This document shows positions 16,594 to 23,962 of a stretch of DNA of 64,000 nt, in pieces. Source of the stretch: JACVRW01 sp963733885 (GTDB lineage: Bacteria > Actinomycetota > Thermoleophilia > Solirubrobacterales > Thermoleophilaceae); assembly GCA_963733885.1 (NCBI GenBank), contig CAVTES010000009.1:124001-188000 (forward strand). The letters are read 5' to 3'. Made by a program: the position numbers and the translations under genes. Below the pieces are notes generated by a model. The model saw nothing but the letters and a program-made list of their open reading frames with translations. It was not told the DNA's origin and did not search any database. Within the stretch, counting starts at the first letter, position 1. Each line of letters opens with the position of its first letter.

Positions 16594-17274
16594 GTGCCGG
16601 TCATGCTCGACACGACCGTGCTGATCGACGTCCTGCGCGGTCGCGTCGCAGCGCAGCGGCTGCTCGGCCTCAGGTCGTCGGGCGAGGTGCCCTACGTGTG
16701 CTGCATCAACGTCGAGGAGATCTGGCGTGGCATTCGTCCCGGCGAGGAGGAGCCGGCGGGCCGGCTGGTGGACGGGCTGCGTCTGGCGGATCTTGGCCTG
16801 CCCGAGGGGCGGCGCGCCGGGCGCTGGCGGCGCGAGGCGGCGACGAGGGGTACCACGCTTTCACAGGCGGACTGCCTGATCGCCGCGGCGGCGGTGGGCG
16901 TGCGAGCACGTCTCGCCACCGGCAACCCGAAGCCACTTCCCGATGGAGGAGCTCGACGTCGAGCACTGGCCCGCCGGCGCGTGAGGGGCGGGTTCGACGA
17001 CAAGCGCCCCGAACCACGAGCCGTCGTCGCACCTGCCAGTCCCGCGCCCGGCGCCTGCAGGGCCGCACGCGCGCGCCGCTCGATGCGCCGGCTGCCGCAA
17101 GCGCGAACCAAGCTCCTATCGAAGCTTTGCTTCCCGGTACCTCACCCAAACCTCCCCGGCCAAGGCAACAAGAATGACGGCGGCCACACCGATGACGACC
17201 GGGAACCCAACCTCTGGCCGGCTGCTCGCCGCGCTGGCGCTCTTCGTCCGTTTCGGCGCCGTCGCTCGGCCTAG
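16594..17274 (+). CDS. VapC-type PIN-domain toxin with a frameshifted extended C-terminus
   Basis: PIN-domain ribonuclease partner of the upstream VapB. Residues LDTTVLIDVLRGR (first acidic residue), CCINVEEIWRGI (Glu), LSQADCLIAAAAVGV (third acid) and RARLATGNPK are canonical. After ATGNPK the family continues with HFPM and about ten more residues; here that sequence (HFPMEELDVEHWPAGA) is in the next frame and would stop at 16984. One extra C in the stretch AAGCCACTTCC near 16933 explains this. As written the ORF runs to 17274 with a long basic tail that overlaps the opposite gene and looks meaningless. The catalytic core is intact. Confidence 0.78.
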   Translation: MPVMLDTTVLIDVLRGRVAAQRLLGLRSSGEVPYVCCINVEEIWRGIRPGEEEPAGRLVDGLRLADLGLPEGRRAGRWRREAATRGTTLSQADCLIAAAAVGVRARLATGNPKPLPDGGARRRALARRRVRGGFDDKRPEPRAVVAPASPAPGACRAARARRSMRRLPQARTKLLSKLCFPVPHPNLPGQGNKNDGGHTDDDREPNLWPAARRAGALRPFRRRRSA

Positions 17275-18121
17275 CGGCGTCTCTCGTCGCGCTGCACAAG
17301 CAGGCTCGCCCCCGGGCGAAGCCGCAAAGCGGTTCGACGGATCGAGGTGGCGAAGAGGATCGAGTTCAGATCATCCTGGTGATTCCACATCGTTGCGTTG
17401 CCCGAATAGCGATGGCGCCTGGTGTTCCAGCGAACTCCGCAGCGCACCTTCTCGGTCGATGGTCGGAAGCAGGACTTCCTGAGAGATCCGCGGCGCCTTG
17501 TGAACCGCCTGCCGTACTGCTTGCGGAGCACACGTGGCAACCGGCGCCGGGCCTCACGGATCGTCAGCGGCGGCACGTCGGCCTTCGCGTTTGGAGTCGG
17601 CGTGGGGGTAGTCGGCGTTTGGTCGTCCGCGAGAGGAGGCCTGCTCGGAGCGAGGTTGCCGGTGAACTGGAAGACGTTGTCGTCGTAGTCCCATCGCCCC
17701 CGCCGAACTGGTCCTCGAAGCCGACCAGGAACGTGGCCACGCCGGTCTCCGTAACGTCGGCGTGTGCGATGCCGTCCGGGTTCCGGCTCGCTGGGCCCAT
17801 GAAATACGTCGGGCCGCCGTCGAGCACGGTGATCCCGAACACGAGCTCCCTGCCCGCAGGAAACGGCCCAACCGTCACACGCTTGCCCACCTCCGTGTTG
17901 AGGGCGATGTTGTTGGGGGTCCCGTCCGGGCCCAGCAGGAAGAGCCGGCTGGTGAACGCGGCAGTGCCCGGCTGTACGACGACGTCCACGGTGCCGCCAG
18001 TCGCAGACAGCTGGCCTCCGATCACCGCTTGCGCCTCGGCGGGCGCCGCAACCACCAGCGCGGCCGCGACCGCGATAAGCGCGGCATGCACCCGCGCGCA
18101 GAGGGAGGACCTCCCTGACAT
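17271..18121 (-). pseudogene. Secreted DUF4114-like protein, frameshifted in the middle
   Basis: The N-terminal part (start ATG at 18121) has a signal peptide (AALIAVAAALVVAAPAEA), then VGPFPAGRELVFGITV, YFMGPASRNPDGIAHADV and VGFEDQFGGGDG. This matches DUF4114, whose next residues should be DYDDNVFQF. That sequence is present but in another frame, after one missing base near 17692. The rest in the second frame has a TPTPTPN linker and a basic domain LTIREARRRLPRVLRKQYG, with two Cys, ending at 17271. Both halves are well conserved in character, so the gene is either recently broken or mis-sequenced. Probably cell-surface or extracellular. Confidence 0.7.
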
Positions 18122-18411
18122 ACCACTCCTTTCCAGGGAGCGCCGCGGATCGGCGCGCCGGGCTTTCCCATATCAACGTCGGCGACGGTCCGGTTCTAAG
18201 CGGACCTGGACGAATAGGCACCCGAAAGCCGCGGGCGCGCTAGCGCTTTCGCCTGGTTGCAGCGCTCTCTAGGGGTGCGACTCACTCGCAGCGGGGACGA
18301 AGGGGCGAGGCGAACTGCAAGGCAGGTGGCTCTTGCAAATACGCGAACAGGCGGCGTGGTGTCAGTCTTCACTCCGGTCCATCCCAACGGTAAGCGAAGG
18401 GGGGAGACCGG

Positions 18412-18774
18412 CTACAGCTGGGGCGGCGGCGCGAACCTCATCAGCTCGACGAGGTTCCCCGCCGGATCGCGCGCGAACGAGCGCGGGGAGTCCCAATGCT
18501 CGTCGTGGTCGTCGACCTGGTGGCCGGCGTCACGAAGGCGCGTCTGCGTGGTCTCGTAGTCGTCGCCCAGCGGCACCGCCGCATGCCCCGCGTTCATATG
18601 CGAGGTCTCGGGCAGCTGAACCAGGTGGAACTGGTCGCCGTCGCGCTCGAGCCAGGTGACGAAGTCGGCGAGCGCCTCCGGCGCTGTCACGCGGCGGAAC
18701 CCGAGCAGCTCGTAGAACTCGATGCAGGCGTCGAGCTGGTCCGGCCTGACTTCGAACGACACGTGTTGGATCAA
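18412..18774 (-). CDS. VOC (glyoxalase/bleomycin-resistance-like) superfamily protein
   Basis: 120 residues with two beta-alpha-beta-beta-beta units. Metal-ligand-type positions are His4 in MIQHVSFEV, His50 in QFHLVQLPE and Glu111 near the C-terminus in AGNLVELMRFAP. The FARDPAGNLVELM ending is a VOC hallmark. Members are metalloenzymes or drug/metabolite binders; the substrate is not evident. It stands alone, with 290 bases of apparently empty DNA between it and the DUF4114-like gene and a divergent damaged gene upstream. Confidence 0.85.
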   Translation of the reverse strand: MIQHVSFEVRPDQLDACIEFYELLGFRRVTAPEALADFVTWLERDGDQFHLVQLPETSHMNAGHAAVPLGDDYETTQTRLRDAGHQVDDHDEHWDSPRSFARDPAGNLVELMRFAPPPQL

Positions 18775-18854
18775 GTGCTCTGATGCTCGGTGCTTGGTGC
18801 TGCGCCCGGCAGCCTGCCAACGTTGTATCGGGGCGTCACAGACTGGGAAGTTAA

Positions 18855-19250
18855 GTGAGCGCGGGTCACGCCGCCGAGGACCTCAGGTCCGCGCTGTGCA
18901 ACTCGGACTTCAAGGTCGGCTTTGAGGCGGTCGCCGAATCCGATGTGCTGGTGGCGCGTCGCTCGCAGTTCCGCTGGCGGTGGCTTGCAACGCGGCTCCA
19001 CACGTTCGTCCTTCGTGGTGGCGGGGCCCGCCGGTGAGGTCGAGGCACATAAGGAGCTCACGAGCGCCGCGCAGGACTATGCGATCGAGCGCAAGGGCGG
19101 GCTTGCGCACGGTCTTCAGACGGGCACCCTGACCATGCCGGTATTCCGGACCCAGCGGGTCGGCTCAGACGTTCGCGGATGGTTCGGCGTGGAGCCGCAG
19201 ACGGACCATGAACACCGCCTCAGCTCGCCCGTTCCGTCCGCTGCTCCTCA
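18855..19250 (+). pseudogene. Frameshifted remnant of a conserved actinobacterial hypothetical protein
   Basis: From GTG at 18855 one frame reads DLRSALCNSDFKVGFEAVA and RRSQFRWRWLATRLHTFV. After about 19010 another frame continues VVAGPAGEVEAHKELTSAA, DYAIERKGGLAHGLQTGT and MPVFRTQRV. The two parts join naturally as one protein of about 130 residues whose pattern (QFRWRW..TRLHTF, then KGGLxxGLQTG) I recognise from uncharacterised actinobacterial proteins. The end is lost into the frame of recJ. No function is known. Confidence 0.5.
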
Positions 19251-19263
19251 CAGGATGGGCCGG

Positions 19264-21726
19264 ATGCAGTCGAGGCCGACGAAATGGGTGTGCGAGCCGT
19301 ACGATGTCGGCGTCGCCGAGCGGCTTGCCCGTGGGCTGGGGGTCTCCCGGCCGGTCGGCGCCATCCTGGCCCGGCGCGGATTCACCGACGTGGACCACGC
19401 GCGGCGCTTCATCGCGGCGGAGGAGCGGCACGATCCGCTGGCACTGCCTGGGGTGCCGGGGGCCTGCGAGCTGATCCTCGCGCATCTGCGCAGGGGCTCC
19501 CGGATCGCGGTGTTCGGCGACTACGACGTCGACGGCGTCTGCTCCACCGCCATCCTGGTTCGCGCCCTGCGCGCGCTAGGAGGCGATCCGGCCTGGGAGC
19601 TGCCGAGCCGCTTCGACGATGGCTACGGGCTCTCCGCCGCGGCGGTCGGGCGGCTGGCCGCGCGCGGCGTGGACCTGCTGGTGACGGTCGACTGCGGCGT
19701 CACCGCGGTCGAGCAGGTAGCGGCGGCGAAGGCAGCGGGCCTCGACGTCATCGTGACGGACCACCACCGGCCCGGCGAGCTCTTACCGGAGTGCGTGGTG
19801 GTGCACCCGGCGCTTGGCGCGTACGGGTGTCCCGAGCTGTGCGCCTCCGGTGTCGTCCTGAAGCTCTCGGAGGCGCTTCACACGGCCGCCGGCGGCGACC
19901 CGCGTGCCGCGGACGAGGACCTCGACCTCGCCGCGCTGGCCACCGTCTGCGACCTCGTTCCCCTCCACGGCGAGAACCGCCGCATCGTGCGCGAGGGCCT
20001 CGTCGCGCTCGCGCGCACCCGCAAGCCCGGTCTGCGGGCGCTGATGGCGGTGGGAGCGGTCGCGCCGGCCGAGCTGACCGAGCATGCGCTCGGTTTCCGC
20101 CTCGGCCCGCGCATCAACGCCGCCGGCCGGATGCGGCGCGCGGACGCCGCGCTCGAGCTGCTCCTCACCGAGGAAGGCGCCCGCGCCGACGAGGTGGCTC
20201 GCGAGCTCGACCTCCTCAACCGCGACCGGCGGGAGGCTGAGACCCGCATCCTCTTCGCCGCCGAGGCCGCCTGTCTGCCGCAGGCGAGCCAGGGCGCGAT
20301 CGTGGTGGCGGGGGAGGGCTGGCACCCCGGGGTGGTGGGGATCGTGGCGTCGCGGCTGGTCGAGCGCTGGCGGCGGCCGTGCGTAGTGATCGCCTTGGAC
20401 GAGGGCGGCTCAGGACGCGGCTCGGGCCGGAGCATCTCGCCCTACGACCTGCACGCCGGCCTCGCGGCCTGCGCGCCGCATCTTTCGCGTTTCGGCGGAC
20501 ACCGCATGGCTGCGGGCGTGGAGCTAGACGCCGCCGCAGTGGAGCCGTTCCGCCGCGCCCTGGCCGCCCACGCCGGCGCGGCGCTCGGGCCCGAAGACCT
20601 GATCCCCGTCGAGCGGGTCGACGCCGTGGTGCCCGGCGGCGTGCTGGGGCTCGAGCTCGCCGAAGAGCTGGAGGCGCTGCGACCGTTCGGGATGGGCAAC
20701 CCCCAACCGACTCTCCTCGTGCCGGCCGCCCGCTTTCAGCATGTGACCGGCATGGGGGAGGAGGGCGAGCACGCACGTTTCACCCTCGTGACGGCGGGCG
20801 GGGCACGCTCGCGCGGCGTGGCGTTCGGCTCGGCGCCGAAGACGCTGGAGGCGGCCTCGGCCGACAACCATGACATCGCGCTGCGCCTGGAGCGAAACCG
20901 CTGGAACGGGATGGTGGAGCCGCGCGTGATCCTGCGCGCGCTGTGCCCGACAGGGACCGGGGAGCTGCGCGTGCTCGGCGAGGAGGGCTCCTTCTGGGAG
21001 CGGCTGGAACGTGCTCTCCACGGTCCGGCACCAGGCGTGGGAGCGGCTGCGGAGCGACTCGTCGGCGAGCCTCTCGACCGCCGCTGCGAGGGCTTTGCGG
21101 GCGTCGCCGGGGACCTGTTCACGAGCGGCGCGGCAGTGCTCGTCGTAGTCGCGGATGTGCCGCGGCGGCGGCAGGGACTCGAGGAGATCGTGGCCGGACT
21201 GGCGCCGGGCGGGATGGCGGTTGCGTGTTGGGGCGCCATCGCGGGCGATCCGGGGCTCGCCCTCTCCGCGGACCATCTGGTCGCCCTCGACCCGCCGCCC
21301 GGCGGGCGCGCCGACCGCCTGCTGCGGGCGGGCCCGCGCGCCCACCTCGCCTGGGGTCCCGCCGAGGCGGAGTTCGCGCTGCTCGTCTACCGGGCCGAGC
21401 TCGACCTGAGGCCGGCGCTCACGGAGGCGTTTCGCGCCCTGCGGGCGCTCCCCGACGACACTGGGCCGGACGCGGTCGAGACCGCTCTCACCGGCACCGG
21501 CCGCTACCCGCGCACCCCGGAGTGCTGCGCACGCCTCCTCGCCGTGCTCGACGAGCTCGAGCTTGTGGAGCTCGCTCTGGAACGGCGAACCTGCCGCGTG
21601 CGCGACGGAATCCGCGCCGACCTCACCCGCTCGCCCACCTACCGTGCCTGCGGCGAGCGCCTGGCCGCGATCGAGAGTGCCCTCGCCGCCGAGCTGCCCC
21701 AGCGCACGCGCTCACGCGCAGCCTGA
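19264..21726 (+). CDS. recJ: RecJ single-stranded-DNA-specific exonuclease with extra C-terminal domain
   Basis: 5'-3' ssDNA exonuclease of the DHH superfamily used in recombination and mismatch repair. Motifs: VFGDYDVDGVCSTA near residues 83-96, VTVDCG, VTDHH near 164-168, RINAAGRM and GGHRMAAG near 410. About 820 residues, some 250 more than E. coli RecJ; the added C-terminal region resembles the extension seen in several actinobacterial RecJ proteins. The ATG at 19264 is preferred because AGGA at 19252-19255 is spaced eight bases from it; ATG at 19255 is in frame too. The open frame upstream belongs to a damaged neighbour. Confidence 0.92.
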   Translation: MQSRPTKWVCEPYDVGVAERLARGLGVSRPVGAILARRGFTDVDHARRFIAAEERHDPLALPGVPGACELILAHLRRGSRIAVFGDYDVDGVCSTAILVRALRALGGDPAWELPSRFDDGYGLSAAAVGRLAARGVDLLVTVDCGVTAVEQVAAAKAAGLDVIVTDHHRPGELLPECVVVHPALGAYGCPELCASGVVLKLSEALHTAAGGDPRAADEDLDLAALATVCDLVPLHGENRRIVREGLVALARTRKPGLRALMAVGAVAPAELTEHALGFRLGPRINAAGRMRRADAALELLLTEEGARADEVARELDLLNRDRREAETRILFAAEAACLPQASQGAIVVAGEGWHPGVVGIVASRLVERWRRPCVVIALDEGGSGRGSGRSISPYDLHAGLAACAPHLSRFGGHRMAAGVELDAAAVEPFRRALAAHAGAALGPEDLIPVERVDAVVPGGVLGLELAEELEALRPFGMGNPQPTLLVPAARFQHVTGMGEEGEHARFTLVTAGGARSRGVAFGSAPKTLEAASADNHDIALRLERNRWNGMVEPRVILRALCPTGTGELRVLGEEGSFWERLERALHGPAPGVGAAAERLVGEPLDRRCEGFAGVAGDLFTSGAAVLVVVADVPRRRQGLEEIVAGLAPGGMAVACWGAIAGDPGLALSADHLVALDPPPGGRADRLLRAGPRAHLAWGPAEAEFALLVYRAELDLRPALTEAFRALRALPDDTGPDAVETALTGTGRYPRTPECCARLLAVLDELELVELALERRTCRVRDGIRADLTRSPTYRACGERLAAIESALAAELPQRTRSRAA

Positions 21727-21749
21727 CGGCCCGTACCCGCTTCGCGCAC

Positions 21750-22034
21750 CACCCGAGGACGGGAGCAGCGGGGCAGCGCTACGGCGTAGTCGTAGTGGTC
21801 CAGGCGAACGAGCTCTTGGCCCTGAGCACCGTGATCGTGGCTCCGACCTCGACGAGCGCCGCGGCGGCCACGTTCCGGCCGGAGATTCGGGTCGGCGGCA
21901 CCGCCACCCGGGTCCTGACCGACCAGCTGCGGGCCGTCGACGCGGAGCGGCTTGGAAGCTCAGCGGGTCGCCTGGATGCGTCCGAGCTGCATGCCGTGGA
22001 CCGCGCCCTCGCGACGGTATTCGCGCTGGGGTAG
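21750..22034 (+). pseudogene. MazF/PemK-type toxin lacking its N-terminus
   Basis: The frame ending at 22034 reads GQRYGVVVVVQANELLALST, VIVAPTSTSAAAATFRPEI, LTDQLRAVDAERLG and HAVDRALATVFALG. These are the central and C-terminal parts of MazF endoribonucleases. The expected first strand (RRGEIWWA-type) is absent upstream: the frame merely continues back into the end of recJ without a plausible start. No antitoxin gene is seen between recJ and this fragment. It is best read as a decayed toxin-antitoxin locus, though an unusual start cannot be excluded. Confidence 0.6.
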
Positions 22035-22669
22035 AGGTCTGATGTGGCTTCGGGGACGACAGGCGGCCGCCGTCGAGAGCTGCGACGTGGCCACGCGTCC
22101 CGGTCGAGCCGGGGGAGGTGGCATTGCAGCGCGGCGCCCCGGCGCGGCCGCGCCCACCGCCTTCGGGAGGGGCCGCACTGTCCTATGTAGGGGTCCAGGA
22201 GGCCCATAAGTCGGGACATTGACGGCGTTCCCGTAGCCGCGCCAGGGCCATGGCCGCAGAAGAACGAGAGAACGGCAGTAGACCGAAGATCATTCGCCCG
22301 GCGAACGCGCATCAAGCCTCTAGCCACAAAGGTGTGGGGCCGGCCCCACCCCGAGCCGGCCCCACGTCTGCTCCCATCTGGCTGTCTTGGGAGCAGCGGC
22401 GCGAACGCCGTACTTCAACGTCCAGCATGAGCGTCAGGACGCGACCGCGAAACGAACATCCGTCCATCGAACAGGCATCCATTTCCAGCCAGCGCCACAG
22501 AGCCCGCGCCGCCTGACCCGCGCACACAGTGGTCCGGAGGGGCACGTCGGGGCTCCTCGCCCCGAGCCGAGCCGCGCGGGCCCTCGTGCGCGTATACGCG
22601 TTGGGGTTGCACGCGTTCATGACCCCAGCGGGGAGATTTCGCAATTTCGAGGCATAAAGGCCCGGCAGC
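22035..22669. other. 635 bases without a convincing gene
   Basis: All frames give low-complexity Arg/Ala/Pro-rich translations with no recognisable motif. A perfect 16-base palindrome GTGGGGCCGGCCCCAC lies at 22334-22349 with a partial copy (GCCGGCCCCAC) about ten bases further on; it could be a terminator or attenuator. The promoter of the secreted repeat gene at 22670 should be in the last 150 bases, but I cannot identify it confidently. Confidence 0.4.
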
Positions 22670-23869
22670 GTGGCATTAGTGAGGGCGATGAGCAGGGACA
22701 TGACTTCTCGGCGACGGTGGCAGGCGCGCGTGGGGCTCGGCGCCATCGTGTGCATGCTCACGATCGGCGCCGCCGCTCCCTCGTATGCCCAGGCGCCGCT
22801 CGGACTCGACGCGGAGGCGACGGTCCAGCAGGCAGTACAGCCAGTGGCCAATGCGACCGAGCCGGTGAAGCAGGCGGCTGAGCAGGTCACGCACGCGACC
22901 GAGCCGGTCGTCGATGCGACGGCTGAGGTGGCCGGTGCGGCGGAGCCGGTGGTCGATGCGACGGCTGAGGTGGCCGGTGCGGCGGAGCCGGTGGTCGACG
23001 CGACGGCTGAGGTGGCCGGTGCGACCCAGCCCGTCGTCGACGCGACGGCTCAGGTGGCCGGTGCGGCCAAGCCCGTGCTCGACGCGACCGCGGAGGTCGC
23101 CGGTGCCGCCAAGCCCCTCGTCGACGCGACCGCGGTGGTCGCCGGTGCCGCCAAGCCCCTGGTTGATGCCGCAGCCCGCACAACCGACCAGGTGACGGCG
23201 CCCATCGTCCGCGTCGCGGCTCCTGCGGTTCCGGTGGTCGACGTGGTCCGCGACCTGACCGAGCCGGTCGCCGGCGCGCGGTCCGGCGGCGACGGCGCCC
23301 GGCGGCCGGCGGGCGGTGTCATAGGGCGCGGGGCCGGCGGCCCCCCGAGCGGCACCGACGGCGCCGTGTCGCACGGTGTCGAGGGCCTCAGCCTCGCGGG
23401 GCAGTCCGCGACGGGTCTCGCCCCCGTCGAAGCCGTTTCGGTGCCGACCGGTGTCGACCCCACCACCCCGAGCCCGCCGGCCGCAGCGACCGACGATCCG
23501 GTCAGCACAGCGTCGCCCGGCCGGCGTGCCGCAGCCGGCGCCGAGCCGGCCCCGAGCGGCACCCAGCCGCTGGTGCTCACGACCGAGCCGTTCCTTGGAA
23601 CCGCACAGCCGGTCACGCTGGTCTCCCACATGGTCTCCTCGAACGTCGGTCGCCCCAGCCAGGCCTCCCCCGAGCAGCCGCCCGCGCCGGCGCCCTCCGC
23701 GCCCGGCGGGACCGCCGCGGCCAGCGCCGCGAGCGGATCGGCGGCACCGGTGCTCGCGCTCATCGCGCTGCTCCTCCTGGCCGCCCCAAGCCTTTCCCGC
23801 TTCCTCCGGACGGTGCCGGCATTCCTGCGGCCGTCGCCGTTCATCGTTGCGCTCGAGCGCCCTGGCTAA
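22670..23869 (+). CDS. Secreted repeat protein with 14-residue EPVVDATAEVAGAA repeats and C-terminal membrane helix
   Basis: 399 residues. A signal peptide (VGLGAIVCMLTIGAAAPSYA) precedes residues 78-161, which hold six 14-residue repeats and less regular flanking copies, probably amphipathic helices. A Pro/Gly/Ala-rich region follows (about 200-350), then LALIALLLLAAPSLSRFL, a membrane helix, and a short basic end RPSPFIVALERPG. This layout suggests a wall-spanning protein anchored in the membrane. GTG at 22670 is chosen because AAGG lies nine bases upstream; ATG at 22688 and 22700 are alternatives. The next gene encodes another secreted repeat protein in the same orientation, 93 bases downstream. 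Confidence 0.75.
   Translation: MALVRAMSRDMTSRRRWQARVGLGAIVCMLTIGAAAPSYAQAPLGLDAEATVQQAVQPVANATEPVKQAAEQVTHATEPVVDATAEVAGAAEPVVDATAEVAGAAEPVVDATAEVAGATQPVVDATAQVAGAAKPVLDATAEVAGAAKPLVDATAVVAGAAKPLVDAAARTTDQVTAPIVRVAAPAVPVVDVVRDLTEPVAGARSGGDGARRPAGGVIGRGAGGPPSGTDGAVSHGVEGLSLAGQSATGLAPVEAVSVPTGVDPTTPSPPAAATDDPVSTASPGRRAAAGAEPAPSGTQPLVLTTEPFLGTAQPVTLVSHMVSSNVGRPSQASPEQPPAPAPSAPGGTAAASAASGSAAPVLALIALLLLAAPSLSRFLRTVPAFLRPSPFIVALERPG
22901..23152 (+). repeat. Six tandem 42-bp coding repeats
   Basis: Units start at 22901, 22943, 22985, 23027, 23069 and 23111. The first three differ at only a few bases (for example GTC/GTG and GAT/GAC); the later ones diverge more. The repeats are in frame and encode EPVVDATAEVAGAA variants. 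The gradient of identity suggests recent expansion at the 5' side by slippage or unequal crossing-over. Confidence 0.85.
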
Positions 23870-23962
23870 CCGCCCAGCGGTCTTAGACCAGGGCCGTGCC
23901 GGGGGCCCTTTGAAACCGCCCGGCGTGAACGAACCAACTCGAGCCAAGAAAGGCAAACACCG

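Noticed and set aside
22901..23152. Possible CRISPR array from regular repeats
   Set aside because: Units are contiguous without spacers, 42 bp long, in frame and coding for a 14-residue peptide repeat.
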